Shown piece by piece: positions 1 through 5,565 of a DNA stretch of 5,565 nt. Within the stretch, counting starts at the first letter, position 1. Each line of letters opens with the position of its first letter. The DNA comes from Bacteroidia bacterium (lineage in GTDB: Bacteria > Bacteroidota > Bacteroidia > NS11-12g > UBA9320), in the NCBI GenBank assembly GCA_013042025.1, contig JABDQY010000132.1, forward strand, positions 1 to 5,565. Reading direction: 5' to 3'. Under the pieces are notes generated by a model that had not been told where the DNA came from, ran no database searches, and was given only the letters and a program-made list of their open reading frames with translations. The position numbers and the translations under genes were made by a program.

Positions 1-1461
1 CCAAGTCTTAAGGAGCCTAAAGTGGCACCCCCATCGTATAGTTACATATTTCCAAATGTAGCTTACAAACCAAAAGCTGTGTATTCCCCTATTGATCCGG
101 TTTTCATTAAACCTGAACAAAAAGAAGACCTTTTTGACAACTATATTGAAATTGGTGGTGGTAATTATCTAACCTCGTATGTAGATGCAAGTATTCACAA
201 CACACAAGACAAATATTACACCTACGGATTAAGACTAAAACATCATGCTGCTAGCAGTTCTAATAATCCAGAACAAGGTCTATTTAGTCAAAATAGAATT
301 ACAGCCTTTGGATCACGTGAAAAAGGGAATGACCTATCGGGCGAGATTGATTATCAACGAAACGTAGTTCACTATTACGGATACATAGTTGATACTCCTA
401 GTCTTGAATTAAATGATATAAATCAAATCTATAATGATATTAATGCAAATCTCTTATGGTCATTAAAAAAAGCTAAAGTAACAAGTGATTTAGATATTGG
501 ATTTAATCTATTTGATAAGCTTGGTGAGAATGAAAGCACTGTTGATTTAACATTTGAAAACTCATTTAAAGCAGGAAAAGGTAAATTTCACCTAGACTTA
601 GGTACAGCTTATACGCAACTTACAGAAACCGCTAAATACAATCGTTTCTTTTTAGATGTTAAACCACATTTGGAGTTTAAATACAAAAAAATAAACTACG
701 ATATTGGTTTGTTAATTAACTATTTCCTTGATTTTAACACCAATAAGATCTATCCAAGTCCATATATCAAAGCGGAAACCTATCTGGTTCCAAAACGATT
801 AAAAGCCTATGCAGGATTGATAGGTGGATTAGAGAAGAATACCCTTAGAGACCTGTCTTATGACAATTTATTTCTCGGTAACAACTTAACCTATACCAAT
901 CCGCGTACCCTACTCAATGCTTACATTGGAATGAAAGGTAACTTCAAACGATTTGTGGAATATGGAATTAAACTTTCACAGGAAATAATCGAAGACCAAT
1001 ATCTATTTATTAATGATACCAACATGTTGCGTAACTTCACTACAGTAACAGACGATATGTCAAAATTCACTTTCTCCGGAGAAATGAAATTTGATGTGAA
1101 TCAGAATGTCGACTTAGGTTTTAGAGGTAATTTCTATGCCTATAGCATGAGTTTGGAAAGCGAAGCATGGCACCTGCCTAGTTACGATGCTGCACTTTTT
1201 GCAACCGTTCGACTTGCCGAAAAAATATATATCAGAGGTGGATACTTTGCTACGAGTACACGTAAAGCAAGAGACCTGAAGTCAAACGAATATAATCTAG
1301 CGGCAATTAACGATATCAATCTTGGATTTGAATACCGTTACAAATCCAACATATCTGCATTTTTGAATGTAAACAATATTCTAAACCAGCGATATGAAAT
1401 TTGGAATTATTATAGAGCTCAAGGATTAAATGCCTTAGCTGGTGTAACTTTTTCCCTTTAG
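1..1461 (+). CDS. TonB-dependent-receptor-like outer-membrane beta-barrel protein, 5' end missing
   Basis: The reading frame is open from base 1 to the TAG at 1459-1461, giving 486 visible residues. The GTG at 22 lies inside this open frame (the codons before it read PSLKEPK), so it is probably an ordinary Val codon and the true start with its signal peptide lies left of the window. The visible N-terminus is a Pro/Lys-rich extended stretch (about residues 1-45). After it come alternating hydrophobic/polar beta strands with aromatic girdles, beginning near YIEIGGGNYL, with the motif NVVHYYGY at about 121-128. The last strands contain NVNNILNQRYE and end in GVTFSL, which resembles the closing part of a TonB-dependent receptor barrel. 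No plug domain is visible, and the missing end is probably too short to hold one (inference). I know of similar plug-less barrels in Bacteroidota, but their substrate is not known to me. It lies 42 bases upstream of the HU/SPOR gene and close to an ExbB-ExbD-TonB set, so energised transport or an outer-membrane assembly role are both possible. Confidence 0.85.
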   Translation, partial: PSLKEPKVAPPSYSYIFPNVAYKPKAVYSPIDPVFIKPEQKEDLFDNYIEIGGGNYLTSYVDASIHNTQDKYYTYGLRLKHHAASSSNNPEQGLFSQNRITAFGSREKGNDLSGEIDYQRNVVHYYGYIVDTPSLELNDINQIYNDINANLLWSLKKAKVTSDLDIGFNLFDKLGENESTVDLTFENSFKAGKGKFHLDLGTAYTQLTETAKYNRFFLDVKPHLEFKYKKINYDIGLLINYFLDFNTNKIYPSPYIKAETYLVPKRLKAYAGLIGGLEKNTLRDLSYDNLFLGNNLTYTNPRTLLNAYIGMKGNFKRFVEYGIKLSQEIIEDQYLFINDTNMLRNFTTVTDDMSKFTFSGEMKFDVNQNVDLGFRGNFYAYSMSLESEAWHLPSYDAALFATVRLAEKIYIRGGYFATSTRKARDLKSNEYNLAAINDINLGFEYRYKSNISAFLNVNNILNQRYEIWNYYRAQGLNALAGVTFSL

Positions 1462-1503
1462 AGAAAATGAAATAAGCCATGATTTAATTATAATTGCATC
1501 AGA

Positions 1504-2517
1504 ATGAATTTAGCCAAAGAAATCGCCTATTTACTGTACAAACACAACTGTGTAATTGTTCCTCAATTTGGTGCATTTTTAGTGAATGAGAAAGATGCAG
1601 AATTCAATGGAGCGGCAAAATATGCTTCACCAAAACAAAAGGTTGTTACATTCAACTCACAAATTCAATCGAACGATGGATTACTTGCCAATCATTTAAG
1701 CACTTCAAACGGGTATTCTTATGAGCAAGGACTATCAACAATAAAAGAATTCGTAAAATCTGTTAACAATACCTTACTCGTAAAAAGAAATACTGAACTC
1801 GCTGAAATTGGCACCTTTTATTTAACGAAAGAAGAAAAACTCATTTTTGTACCTTATCATTCGGTAAACTTTGCTATTGAATCTTTTGGTCTTCCTAAGC
1901 TACGATTAAATACACTTAACACACCTATAGTAGAACCAGCTGTTAAGAAAACACCTCCTAAGAAAATTATTAAGGAACAACTTCCATTAGGAAACAAACA
2001 GGAGAAGAAAATAGTACTTCAACAGAAACGTTTCGAAAAGAAGGTTAAGCAAACAAAAAAGCAAAAGGTAAAAACTAGAATTTCTAATCTCTCTATAGTG
2101 AATGTAGTTGGTTCTTTATTCTTAGTTGGAATGTTCTTTGCTCTTTTAAATTTTGAAATGAACAGTACAGATGCTGAACATTTTGATTCGAACTATGCTG
2201 CTTTGCTTGATTCACCTATCTCTGCTAACCCAGAAAGCTTAACTCCATTTGCAAATGAAGATGAGAGTGCAGCAAAAGAAGAAGCATATAGTATTACCTT
2301 CTATGCTATTCAAACCGAATCTTTACCTTCTGAAGAAGAAGCTCAAGAATTAATTGATAGCTTCAACGATAAATATTCACAAGCACAGATGGAAAAAGAC
2401 GAAAATGGAAACATTTGCGTTTTTATAATATCATTCAGCAATGAAAGCTTAGCAAATGAGTACAAAGATTTAATACAAAAAAACATTAATCAAAAACTAG
2501 TTATAACGAAAAAATAA
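1504..2517 (+). CDS. HU-CCDC81-type and SPOR domain membrane protein
   Basis: The product has 337 residues and three parts. Residues 1-135 look like two tandem HU-type repeats of the bacterial CCDC81 class; the first carries LYKHNCVIVPQFGAFL (11-26), the second carries the helix around YSYEQGLSTIKEF and the strand AEIGTFYLTKEEKLIFVP. Residues 145-194 are a Lys-rich linker, and about 196-217 form one hydrophobic helix (SIVNVVGSLFLVGMFFALL). Residues about 220-337 are acidic and then end in a divergent SPOR-like domain (263-335; YSITFYAIQ ... NICVFIISFSNESLANEY). By the positive-inside rule the HU part is cytoplasmic and the SPOR part periplasmic. SPOR domains bind denuded peptidoglycan at division septa, and HU folds usually bind DNA; whether this HU part binds DNA is unproven. 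The ATG at 1504 is the only good start, since the frame has TGA stops at 1468 and 1480. No Shine-Dalgarno is present. The stop is one base before exbB, which implies co-transcription and probably translational coupling. Confidence 0.9.
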   Translation: MNLAKEIAYLLYKHNCVIVPQFGAFLVNEKDAEFNGAAKYASPKQKVVTFNSQIQSNDGLLANHLSTSNGYSYEQGLSTIKEFVKSVNNTLLVKRNTELAEIGTFYLTKEEKLIFVPYHSVNFAIESFGLPKLRLNTLNTPIVEPAVKKTPPKKIIKEQLPLGNKQEKKIVLQQKRFEKKVKQTKKQKVKTRISNLSIVNVVGSLFLVGMFFALLNFEMNSTDAEHFDSNYAALLDSPISANPESLTPFANEDESAAKEEAYSITFYAIQTESLPSEEEAQELIDSFNDKYSQAQMEKDENGNICVFIISFSNESLANEYKDLIQKNINQKLVITKK

Positions 2518-2518
2518 T

Positions 2519-3205
2519 ATGAGTATTTTACTACAATTGGTAGAAGGTGGACAAGCAGTTACAGACTCTTTATCCAATGTTTCAGATGCCGAAGGGATAG
2601 ACATTCTAGGCCTAATTTGGAAAGGTGGAGTCGTAATGATTCCAATTGGTATTTTGTTTGTTATTGCGATTTACTTGTGCATAGAACGTTATTTAACCAT
2701 TCGAAAAGCGGGAAATCTTGACTCTAAATTTATGGGAGGAATTAAGGAAATGGTATTAGATGGCGATATCAAAGGATCACAACGCTTATGTCATGATAAG
2801 GCTACACCTATAGCCCATATGATAGAAAAAGGGTTATCTAGAATTGGTAAACCTCTCGAAGATATCAGTGTTGCTGTTGAAAACGTTGGTAAACTTGAGG
2901 TTTACAAGCTTGAAAAAGGAATGCCTGTTTTAGCTACAATCTCAGGAGCGGCTCCGATGCTTGGTTTTTTAGGAACGGTAACTGGAATGATTCGTACTTT
3001 CAATCAAATGAAAGGACAACAAATTACTGCCGACTTACTAAGTGGTGGTATTGGCGAGGCAATGATGACCACAGTAGCAGGTTTGGTAGTTGGTATTTTT
3101 GCATATATATCTTACAATCTGCTTTCGGCGATGATTAACAAAGTAGTATACAAAATGGAAGCAACTTCCGTTGAATTTTTAGACATTCTTCACGAACCTG
3201 CATAG
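2519..3205 (+). CDS. exbB: ExbB/TolQ/MotA-family proton channel protein
   Basis: This is the inner-membrane channel subunit that, with ExbD, uses the proton motive force to drive a TonB-type transducer. The 228-residue product has three hydrophobic helices at about 35-57, 136-158 and 179-203, with a cytoplasmic domain between the first two, as expected for the family. Helix 2 holds the signature APMLGFLGTVTGMI (145-158) and helix 3 holds GEAMMTTVAGLVVGI (179-193). By alignment from memory, Thr153 and Thr185 correspond to the pore threonines of E. coli ExbB (Thr148 and Thr181). The cytoplasmic segment has TPIAHMIEKGLSRIG and VENVGKLEVYKLEKG, and the chain ends LHEPA, all typical of Bacteroidota members. 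The length is normal. The ATG lies one base after the upstream stop, and the next gene follows after two bases. TolQ and ExbB cannot be separated by sequence alone; the exbB name rests on the adjacent TonB-family gene. Confidence 0.95.
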   Translation: MSILLQLVEGGQAVTDSLSNVSDAEGIDILGLIWKGGVVMIPIGILFVIAIYLCIERYLTIRKAGNLDSKFMGGIKEMVLDGDIKGSQRLCHDKATPIAHMIEKGLSRIGKPLEDISVAVENVGKLEVYKLEKGMPVLATISGAAPMLGFLGTVTGMIRTFNQMKGQQITADLLSGGIGEAMMTTVAGLVVGIFAYISYNLLSAMINKVVYKMEATSVEFLDILHEPA

Positions 3206-3207
3206 CT

Positions 3208-3606
3208 ATGAACTTAAGACCTCAAAGTAGAATATCAACTGAATTCAATGCCTCAAGTATGACGGACATTGTTTTCTTGCTATTGATATTTTTTATTCTG
3301 GTAAGTACAATAGTTAAAGAACCTGCCTTAAAATTGATACTACCAAAAGGTGTCACTAAGGTAAATCCTATTAACAAAGTTGTAAATATTTACATTGATA
3401 AAGACTTGAATTACGCTGTAGACGATAAAAAAATTCCCTACGAGCGTTTACCTTCTACCCTGCAAAGTGTATTAAACAATAATCCAAACGCAACAGTTAG
3501 TATTCATGGAGATAAGAATATTAAGTATGAAAACGTTATGGATATTGTAATGATAGCTGACAAGCAAAATGCTAAAGTAGTTTTAGCACTTGAACAGGCT
3601 CAATAA
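3208..3606 (+). CDS. exbD: ExbD/TolR-family biopolymer transport protein
   Basis: This is the partner of the ExbB-like protein: a single-helix inner-membrane subunit whose dimer sits in the ExbB pore. The 132-residue product has a short cytoplasmic N-terminus, one transmembrane helix at about 17-39 (SMTDIVFLLLIFFILVSTIV) and a periplasmic domain of about 90 residues. Asp20 at the start of the helix is the expected proton-carrying aspartate (Asp25 in E. coli ExbD). The periplasmic part has the family features: LPKG after the helix, NIYIDKDLNYAVDDKKIP, the NPNATVSIHGDKNIKYENVMDIVMIA segment, and a final strand KVVLAL. The length is usual for the family. The start is two bases after the exbB stop, with no Shine-Dalgarno, so it probably depends on coupling to exbB translation. 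Only one ExbD is encoded here, whereas some Bacteroidota loci carry two in tandem. Confidence 0.94.
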   Translation: MNLRPQSRISTEFNASSMTDIVFLLLIFFILVSTIVKEPALKLILPKGVTKVNPINKVVNIYIDKDLNYAVDDKKIPYERLPSTLQSVLNNNPNATVSIHGDKNIKYENVMDIVMIADKQNAKVVLALEQAQ

Positions 3607-3613
3607 AGAAGGA
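3607..3613 (+). promoter_or_regulatory. Shine-Dalgarno-like site before the tonB gene
   Basis: The bases AGAAGGA lie four bases before the ATG at 3618, in the 11-base gap after exbD. The other internal junctions in this operon have no such purine core; the one before exbB, for example, is simply A-rich. Shine-Dalgarno sites are generally rare and weakly used in Bacteroidota, so this may be chance, and the spacing is slightly short. Confidence 0.35.
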
Positions 3614-3617
3614 TATT

Positions 3618-4424
3618 ATGTACTTAAGTAGATCAGAAGATAGAATAGCACTAGGAGGAACAGCAACTACAATTGCTGCTTTTATTATTGTTGCGATGTT
3701 GATGCTACGCTTTTGTACAACTCCAAGTATACAAGATGAACTAGATGCTGGAGGAGTAACAGTAAGTTTAGGACAACCTGATCAAGGTGGTGAAGACGCA
3801 AGCACTGCACAACAAGAAGAATTTGTAGAACCTGAAGTTGAAGAATACACACCTGAGAGTCAGGTTACTAGTGATGTTGAAGATGCTCCAGAAGTAGAAA
3901 AAACAAAACCAACATCTACTCCAAAACCAAATACAACTCCTACAGAAACCAAACCAAAGGAAACGACTCCAAAACCGCGAACAGCGGATCCACGAAGTCA
4001 ATTTCCAGGAACTAAAAAAAGTGGTACTGGAAGTGGTGGCGGAAATACCGGTGGCGATAGAGGAAGTCCTGATGGATCTCCAGATGGAAGCCCTGATGGA
4101 CAAGGTAAAGGAGACAGTGGTGAAGGTATTGATATGGGAGATGGTATAAGCGGTGGAATTGGAGGATTTAAAGTTGCTAAAGTGGTTCAACCTCAAGGTG
4201 GAGTTCAAGAAAATGGAGTTGTGCGTTTAAAGGTTTGTGTTGATAGAAATGGAAATGTGATACCTTCAAGTATCAAGTACGCCCCTGATAGAGATCCACT
4301 AACCACAAGTAACATGGAATTAAGGAGGAGAGCTATCGAAGCTTTACGTAAATTCAAGTTTACAAATACAAGTAACTCAAGTGGAGGATGTGGTTATATG
4401 AAGTTTACATTTAAGCTGCATTAA
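3618..4424 (+). CDS. tonB: TonB-family energy transducer
   Basis: The product is anchored in the inner membrane and should carry the energy harvested by ExbB-ExbD to outer-membrane receptors. Its 268 residues are a short cytoplasmic tail, one transmembrane helix (about 11-32), a long periplasmic linker and a C-terminal TonB domain. The linker changes in composition: acidic (about 40-95), Pro/Thr/Lys-rich (about 94-126), then Gly/Ser/Asp-rich (about 131-183) with three SPDG units at 150-161. The C-terminal domain (about 184-268) has the strand NGVVRLKVCVDRNGNV, a helix around MELRRRAIEALRKFKF and the closing strand CGYMKFTFKLH. Cys207 and Cys258 match a cysteine pair I recall from other Bacteroidota TonB-like proteins. 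The domain is short and lacks an obvious canonical YP motif, so it is a TonB-family protein rather than a close orthologue of E. coli TonB; a TolA-like role is an alternative. It is last of the exbB-exbD-tonB trio and is followed five bases later by folC. Confidence 0.88.
   Translation: MYLSRSEDRIALGGTATTIAAFIIVAMLMLRFCTTPSIQDELDAGGVTVSLGQPDQGGEDASTAQQEEFVEPEVEEYTPESQVTSDVEDAPEVEKTKPTSTPKPNTTPTETKPKETTPKPRTADPRSQFPGTKKSGTGSGGGNTGGDRGSPDGSPDGSPDGQGKGDSGEGIDMGDGISGGIGGFKVAKVVQPQGGVQENGVVRLKVCVDRNGNVIPSSIKYAPDRDPLTTSNMELRRRAIEALRKFKFTNTSNSSGGCGYMKFTFKLH
4065..4100 (+). repeat. Three tandem 12-base units encoding SPDG
   Basis: Inside the tonB Gly-rich linker, three consecutive 12-base units (4065-4076, 4077-4088, 4089-4100) each encode Ser-Pro-Asp-Gly. 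The Asp-Gly codons are identical (GATGGA) in all three, while the Ser codons are AGT, TCT and AGC and the Pro codons CCT, CCA and CCT. It is an in-frame coding minisatellite that keeps the protein repeat while the DNA has diverged. Confidence 0.9.
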
Positions 4425-4429
4425 TCAAA

Positions 4430-5565
4430 TTGACTTACGAGCAAACGCTTGATTACCTCTACACCAAACTACCAATGTATCAACGCATTGGAAAGCAAGC
4501 ATTTAAAAAAGACTTAACGAACATAATCAAGTTATGTGATGCCTTAGGTAACCCGCAAAACAACTTCAAGTCTATTCATATAGCAGGTACTAATGGTAAA
4601 GGATCTACAGCACATATTCTTTCCTCTATTTATCAAAACAATGGCTACAAAGTAGGATTATACACTTCACCTCATTTAGTTGATTTTAGGGAACGAATTA
4701 AGCTTAATGGTCAATTGTGTTCTAAGGAATTTGTAATTGAATTTACGGAGTCTATACAACATCTCATCGATGATATACAACCTTCATTCTTCGAAATAAC
4801 CGTAGCCATGGCGTTTAGCTATTTTGCCCAAGAGATGGTAGACATAGCAATTATTGAAACCGGTTTGGGAGGAAGATTAGATTCTACCAATATCATTGAA
4901 CCTATTGCTTCCATAATAACCTCTATTGGTTTTGATCACATGGATATGCTTGGAAATACGTTAACTGCAATTGCAGATGAAAAGGCTGGAATTATTAAGG
5001 ACCAAGTACCAGTAATTGTTGGAGAAATTGCAGATGAACCACTTGAAGTAATTAAGAACAAAGCAAAACTATTAAATGCTCCAATTCACAAAACGCTAAT
5101 GCAAGAGATGGAGACTGATCTTCTAGGAGACTATCAACTTTGGAATATCGCAAGTGCATTAAAATGCGTTGAAGTTATTAATAATCTTCTACCAACGGAA
5201 GAACATAAAAATAAAGAAGCGTTGAAGCAAGTGGGTAGTCTTTCAAATTTTGTAGGAAGATGGCAGATACTTAACAAGCAACCCCTTGTAATTTGTGATG
5301 TTGGACATAATGAGCAAGGATTCCAGTTGGTTGCTAAAGAACTGGATAAGTACAACTTAAACATTTATTACATCTTAGGTTTTGTGCAGGAAAAAGATCT
5401 ATCCTCGATAATACCCATTCTTCCCAAGGGAGAAGAATATCATTTCGTAAAACCGAAAGTAATTCGGGGTATGCATGCTGATAAAGTTCAAGCAGAATTT
5501 CAAAAACTAGGAATCAACGGCAACCCTCATCAAGATTTGAAGGATGCCCTTGATGATGTATATTC
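4430..5565 (+). CDS. folC: Folylpolyglutamate synthase / dihydrofolate synthase, 3' end missing
   Basis: FolC adds glutamate to dihydropteroate and/or tetrahydrofolates in the cytoplasm, using ATP. The frame gives 378 full codons and leaves the window without a stop; the family usually has 400-440 residues, so only a short tail is missing. Visible motifs are PMYQRIG (15-21), the ATP-binding loop GTNGKGST (53-60), YTSPHLVDFRERI (78-90), FFEITVAMAF (120-129) and ETGLGGRLDSTN (143-154), which holds a conserved glutamate. They continue with FDHMDMLG (168-175), containing a metal-ligand-type histidine, and DEKAGIIK (183-190), whose Lys185 matches the carbamylated lysine of E. coli FolC. The C-terminal domain has FVGRWQ (274-279) and DVGHN (290-294). 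The only plausible start is TTG at 4430: an in-frame TAA lies at 4412-4414 and no ATG or GTG intervenes, while the first internal ATG (4475) would cut off conserved residues. It starts five bases after the tonB stop. The segment between NAPI (216-219) and LLGDYQLWN (231-239) looks shorter than usual. Whether it has one or both activities cannot be read from the sequence. Confidence 0.95.
   Translation, partial: MTYEQTLDYLYTKLPMYQRIGKQAFKKDLTNIIKLCDALGNPQNNFKSIHIAGTNGKGSTAHILSSIYQNNGYKVGLYTSPHLVDFRERIKLNGQLCSKEFVIEFTESIQHLIDDIQPSFFEITVAMAFSYFAQEMVDIAIIETGLGGRLDSTNIIEPIASIITSIGFDHMDMLGNTLTAIADEKAGIIKDQVPVIVGEIADEPLEVIKNKAKLLNAPIHKTLMQEMETDLLGDYQLWNIASALKCVEVINNLLPTEEHKNKEALKQVGSLSNFVGRWQILNKQPLVICDVGHNEQGFQLVAKELDKYNLNIYYILGFVQEKDLSSIIPILPKGEEYHFVKPKVIRGMHADKVQAEFQKLGINGNPHQDLKDALDDVY

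Noticed and set aside
22..24. GTG as the start codon of the barrel protein
   Set aside because: The frame is open upstream to base 1, and no signal peptide follows the GTG.
1489..1496. TATAATTG as a Bacteroidota -7 promoter element (consensus TAnnTTTG)
   Set aside because: It is one mismatch from consensus, but no TTTG-like -33 element is found at the right distance, and transcription would start within a few bases of the ATG. It is also part of the AT palindrome, so chance is likely.
1462..1503. Terminator between the barrel gene and the HU/SPOR gene
   Set aside because: The 42-base gap has no GC-rich stem followed by a T run; the only dyad is AT-only at its core.
3768..4208. Antisense open frame of 146 codons inside tonB
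   Set aside because: It is the complement of the repetitive acidic, Pro/Thr/Lys-rich and Gly-rich linker; its product is low-complexity Ser/Thr/Phe/Trp/Arg-rich with no recognisable domain.
2519..4424. A new type of transport system
   Set aside because: The ExbB, ExbD and TonB-family genes show the expected helices, pore threonines and proton-carrying aspartate, and fit the known family.
5134..5364. Antisense open frame of 76 codons inside folC
   Set aside because: It overlaps conserved folC coding sequence (FVGRWQ and DVGHN motifs) and its product resembles nothing I recognise.

Overview
The window is an AT-rich, densely packed stretch of a Bacteroidota genome, most likely from the Flavobacteriales; the order is an inference from protein style alone. 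The pointers are a TonB-receptor-like barrel with Bacteroidota-type motifs, a protein joining a CCDC81-type HU domain to a SPOR domain (an architecture typical of this phylum), the family style of the ExbB/ExbD/TonB proteins, and short A-rich gene junctions mostly without Shine-Dalgarno sequences. All six genes lie on the + strand. No RNA gene, mobile element, CRISPR array or convincing terminator was seen, and no gap exceeds 42 bases.

Layout: (1) 1-1461, a 5'-truncated outer-membrane beta-barrel protein resembling the barrel of TonB-dependent receptors, with no plug domain in the visible part. (2) 1504-2517, a membrane-spanning protein with two N-terminal HU-like (CCDC81-type) repeats, a lysine-rich linker, one transmembrane helix and a divergent C-terminal SPOR domain. 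(3) 2519-3205, an ExbB/TolQ/MotA-family proton channel subunit. (4) 3208-3606, its ExbD/TolR partner. (5) 3618-4424, a TonB-family energy transducer with a long acidic, Pro/Thr/Lys-rich and Gly-rich periplasmic linker. (6) 4430-5565, folC (folylpolyglutamate/dihydrofolate synthase), starting at TTG and running off the right edge.

Genes 2 to 6 are separated by 1, 2, 11 and 5 bases and are almost certainly one transcript. ExbB and ExbD should form the inner-membrane proton-driven motor that works the TonB protein, which reaches across the periplasm to outer-membrane barrels; gene 1 could be a client or simply an outer-membrane neighbour. The HU/SPOR protein is placed to bridge DNA or another cytoplasmic partner and septal peptidoglycan. 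FolC is a housekeeping folate enzyme with no evident mechanistic link to the rest.

I do not see a clearly undescribed system here. The least understood element is the HU-transmembrane-SPOR protein directly coupled to the ExbB-ExbD-TonB genes. The other notable points are start-codon and truncation corrections, a probable disulfide in the TonB C-terminal domain, a compact FolC, and a small tandem repeat in the TonB linker.
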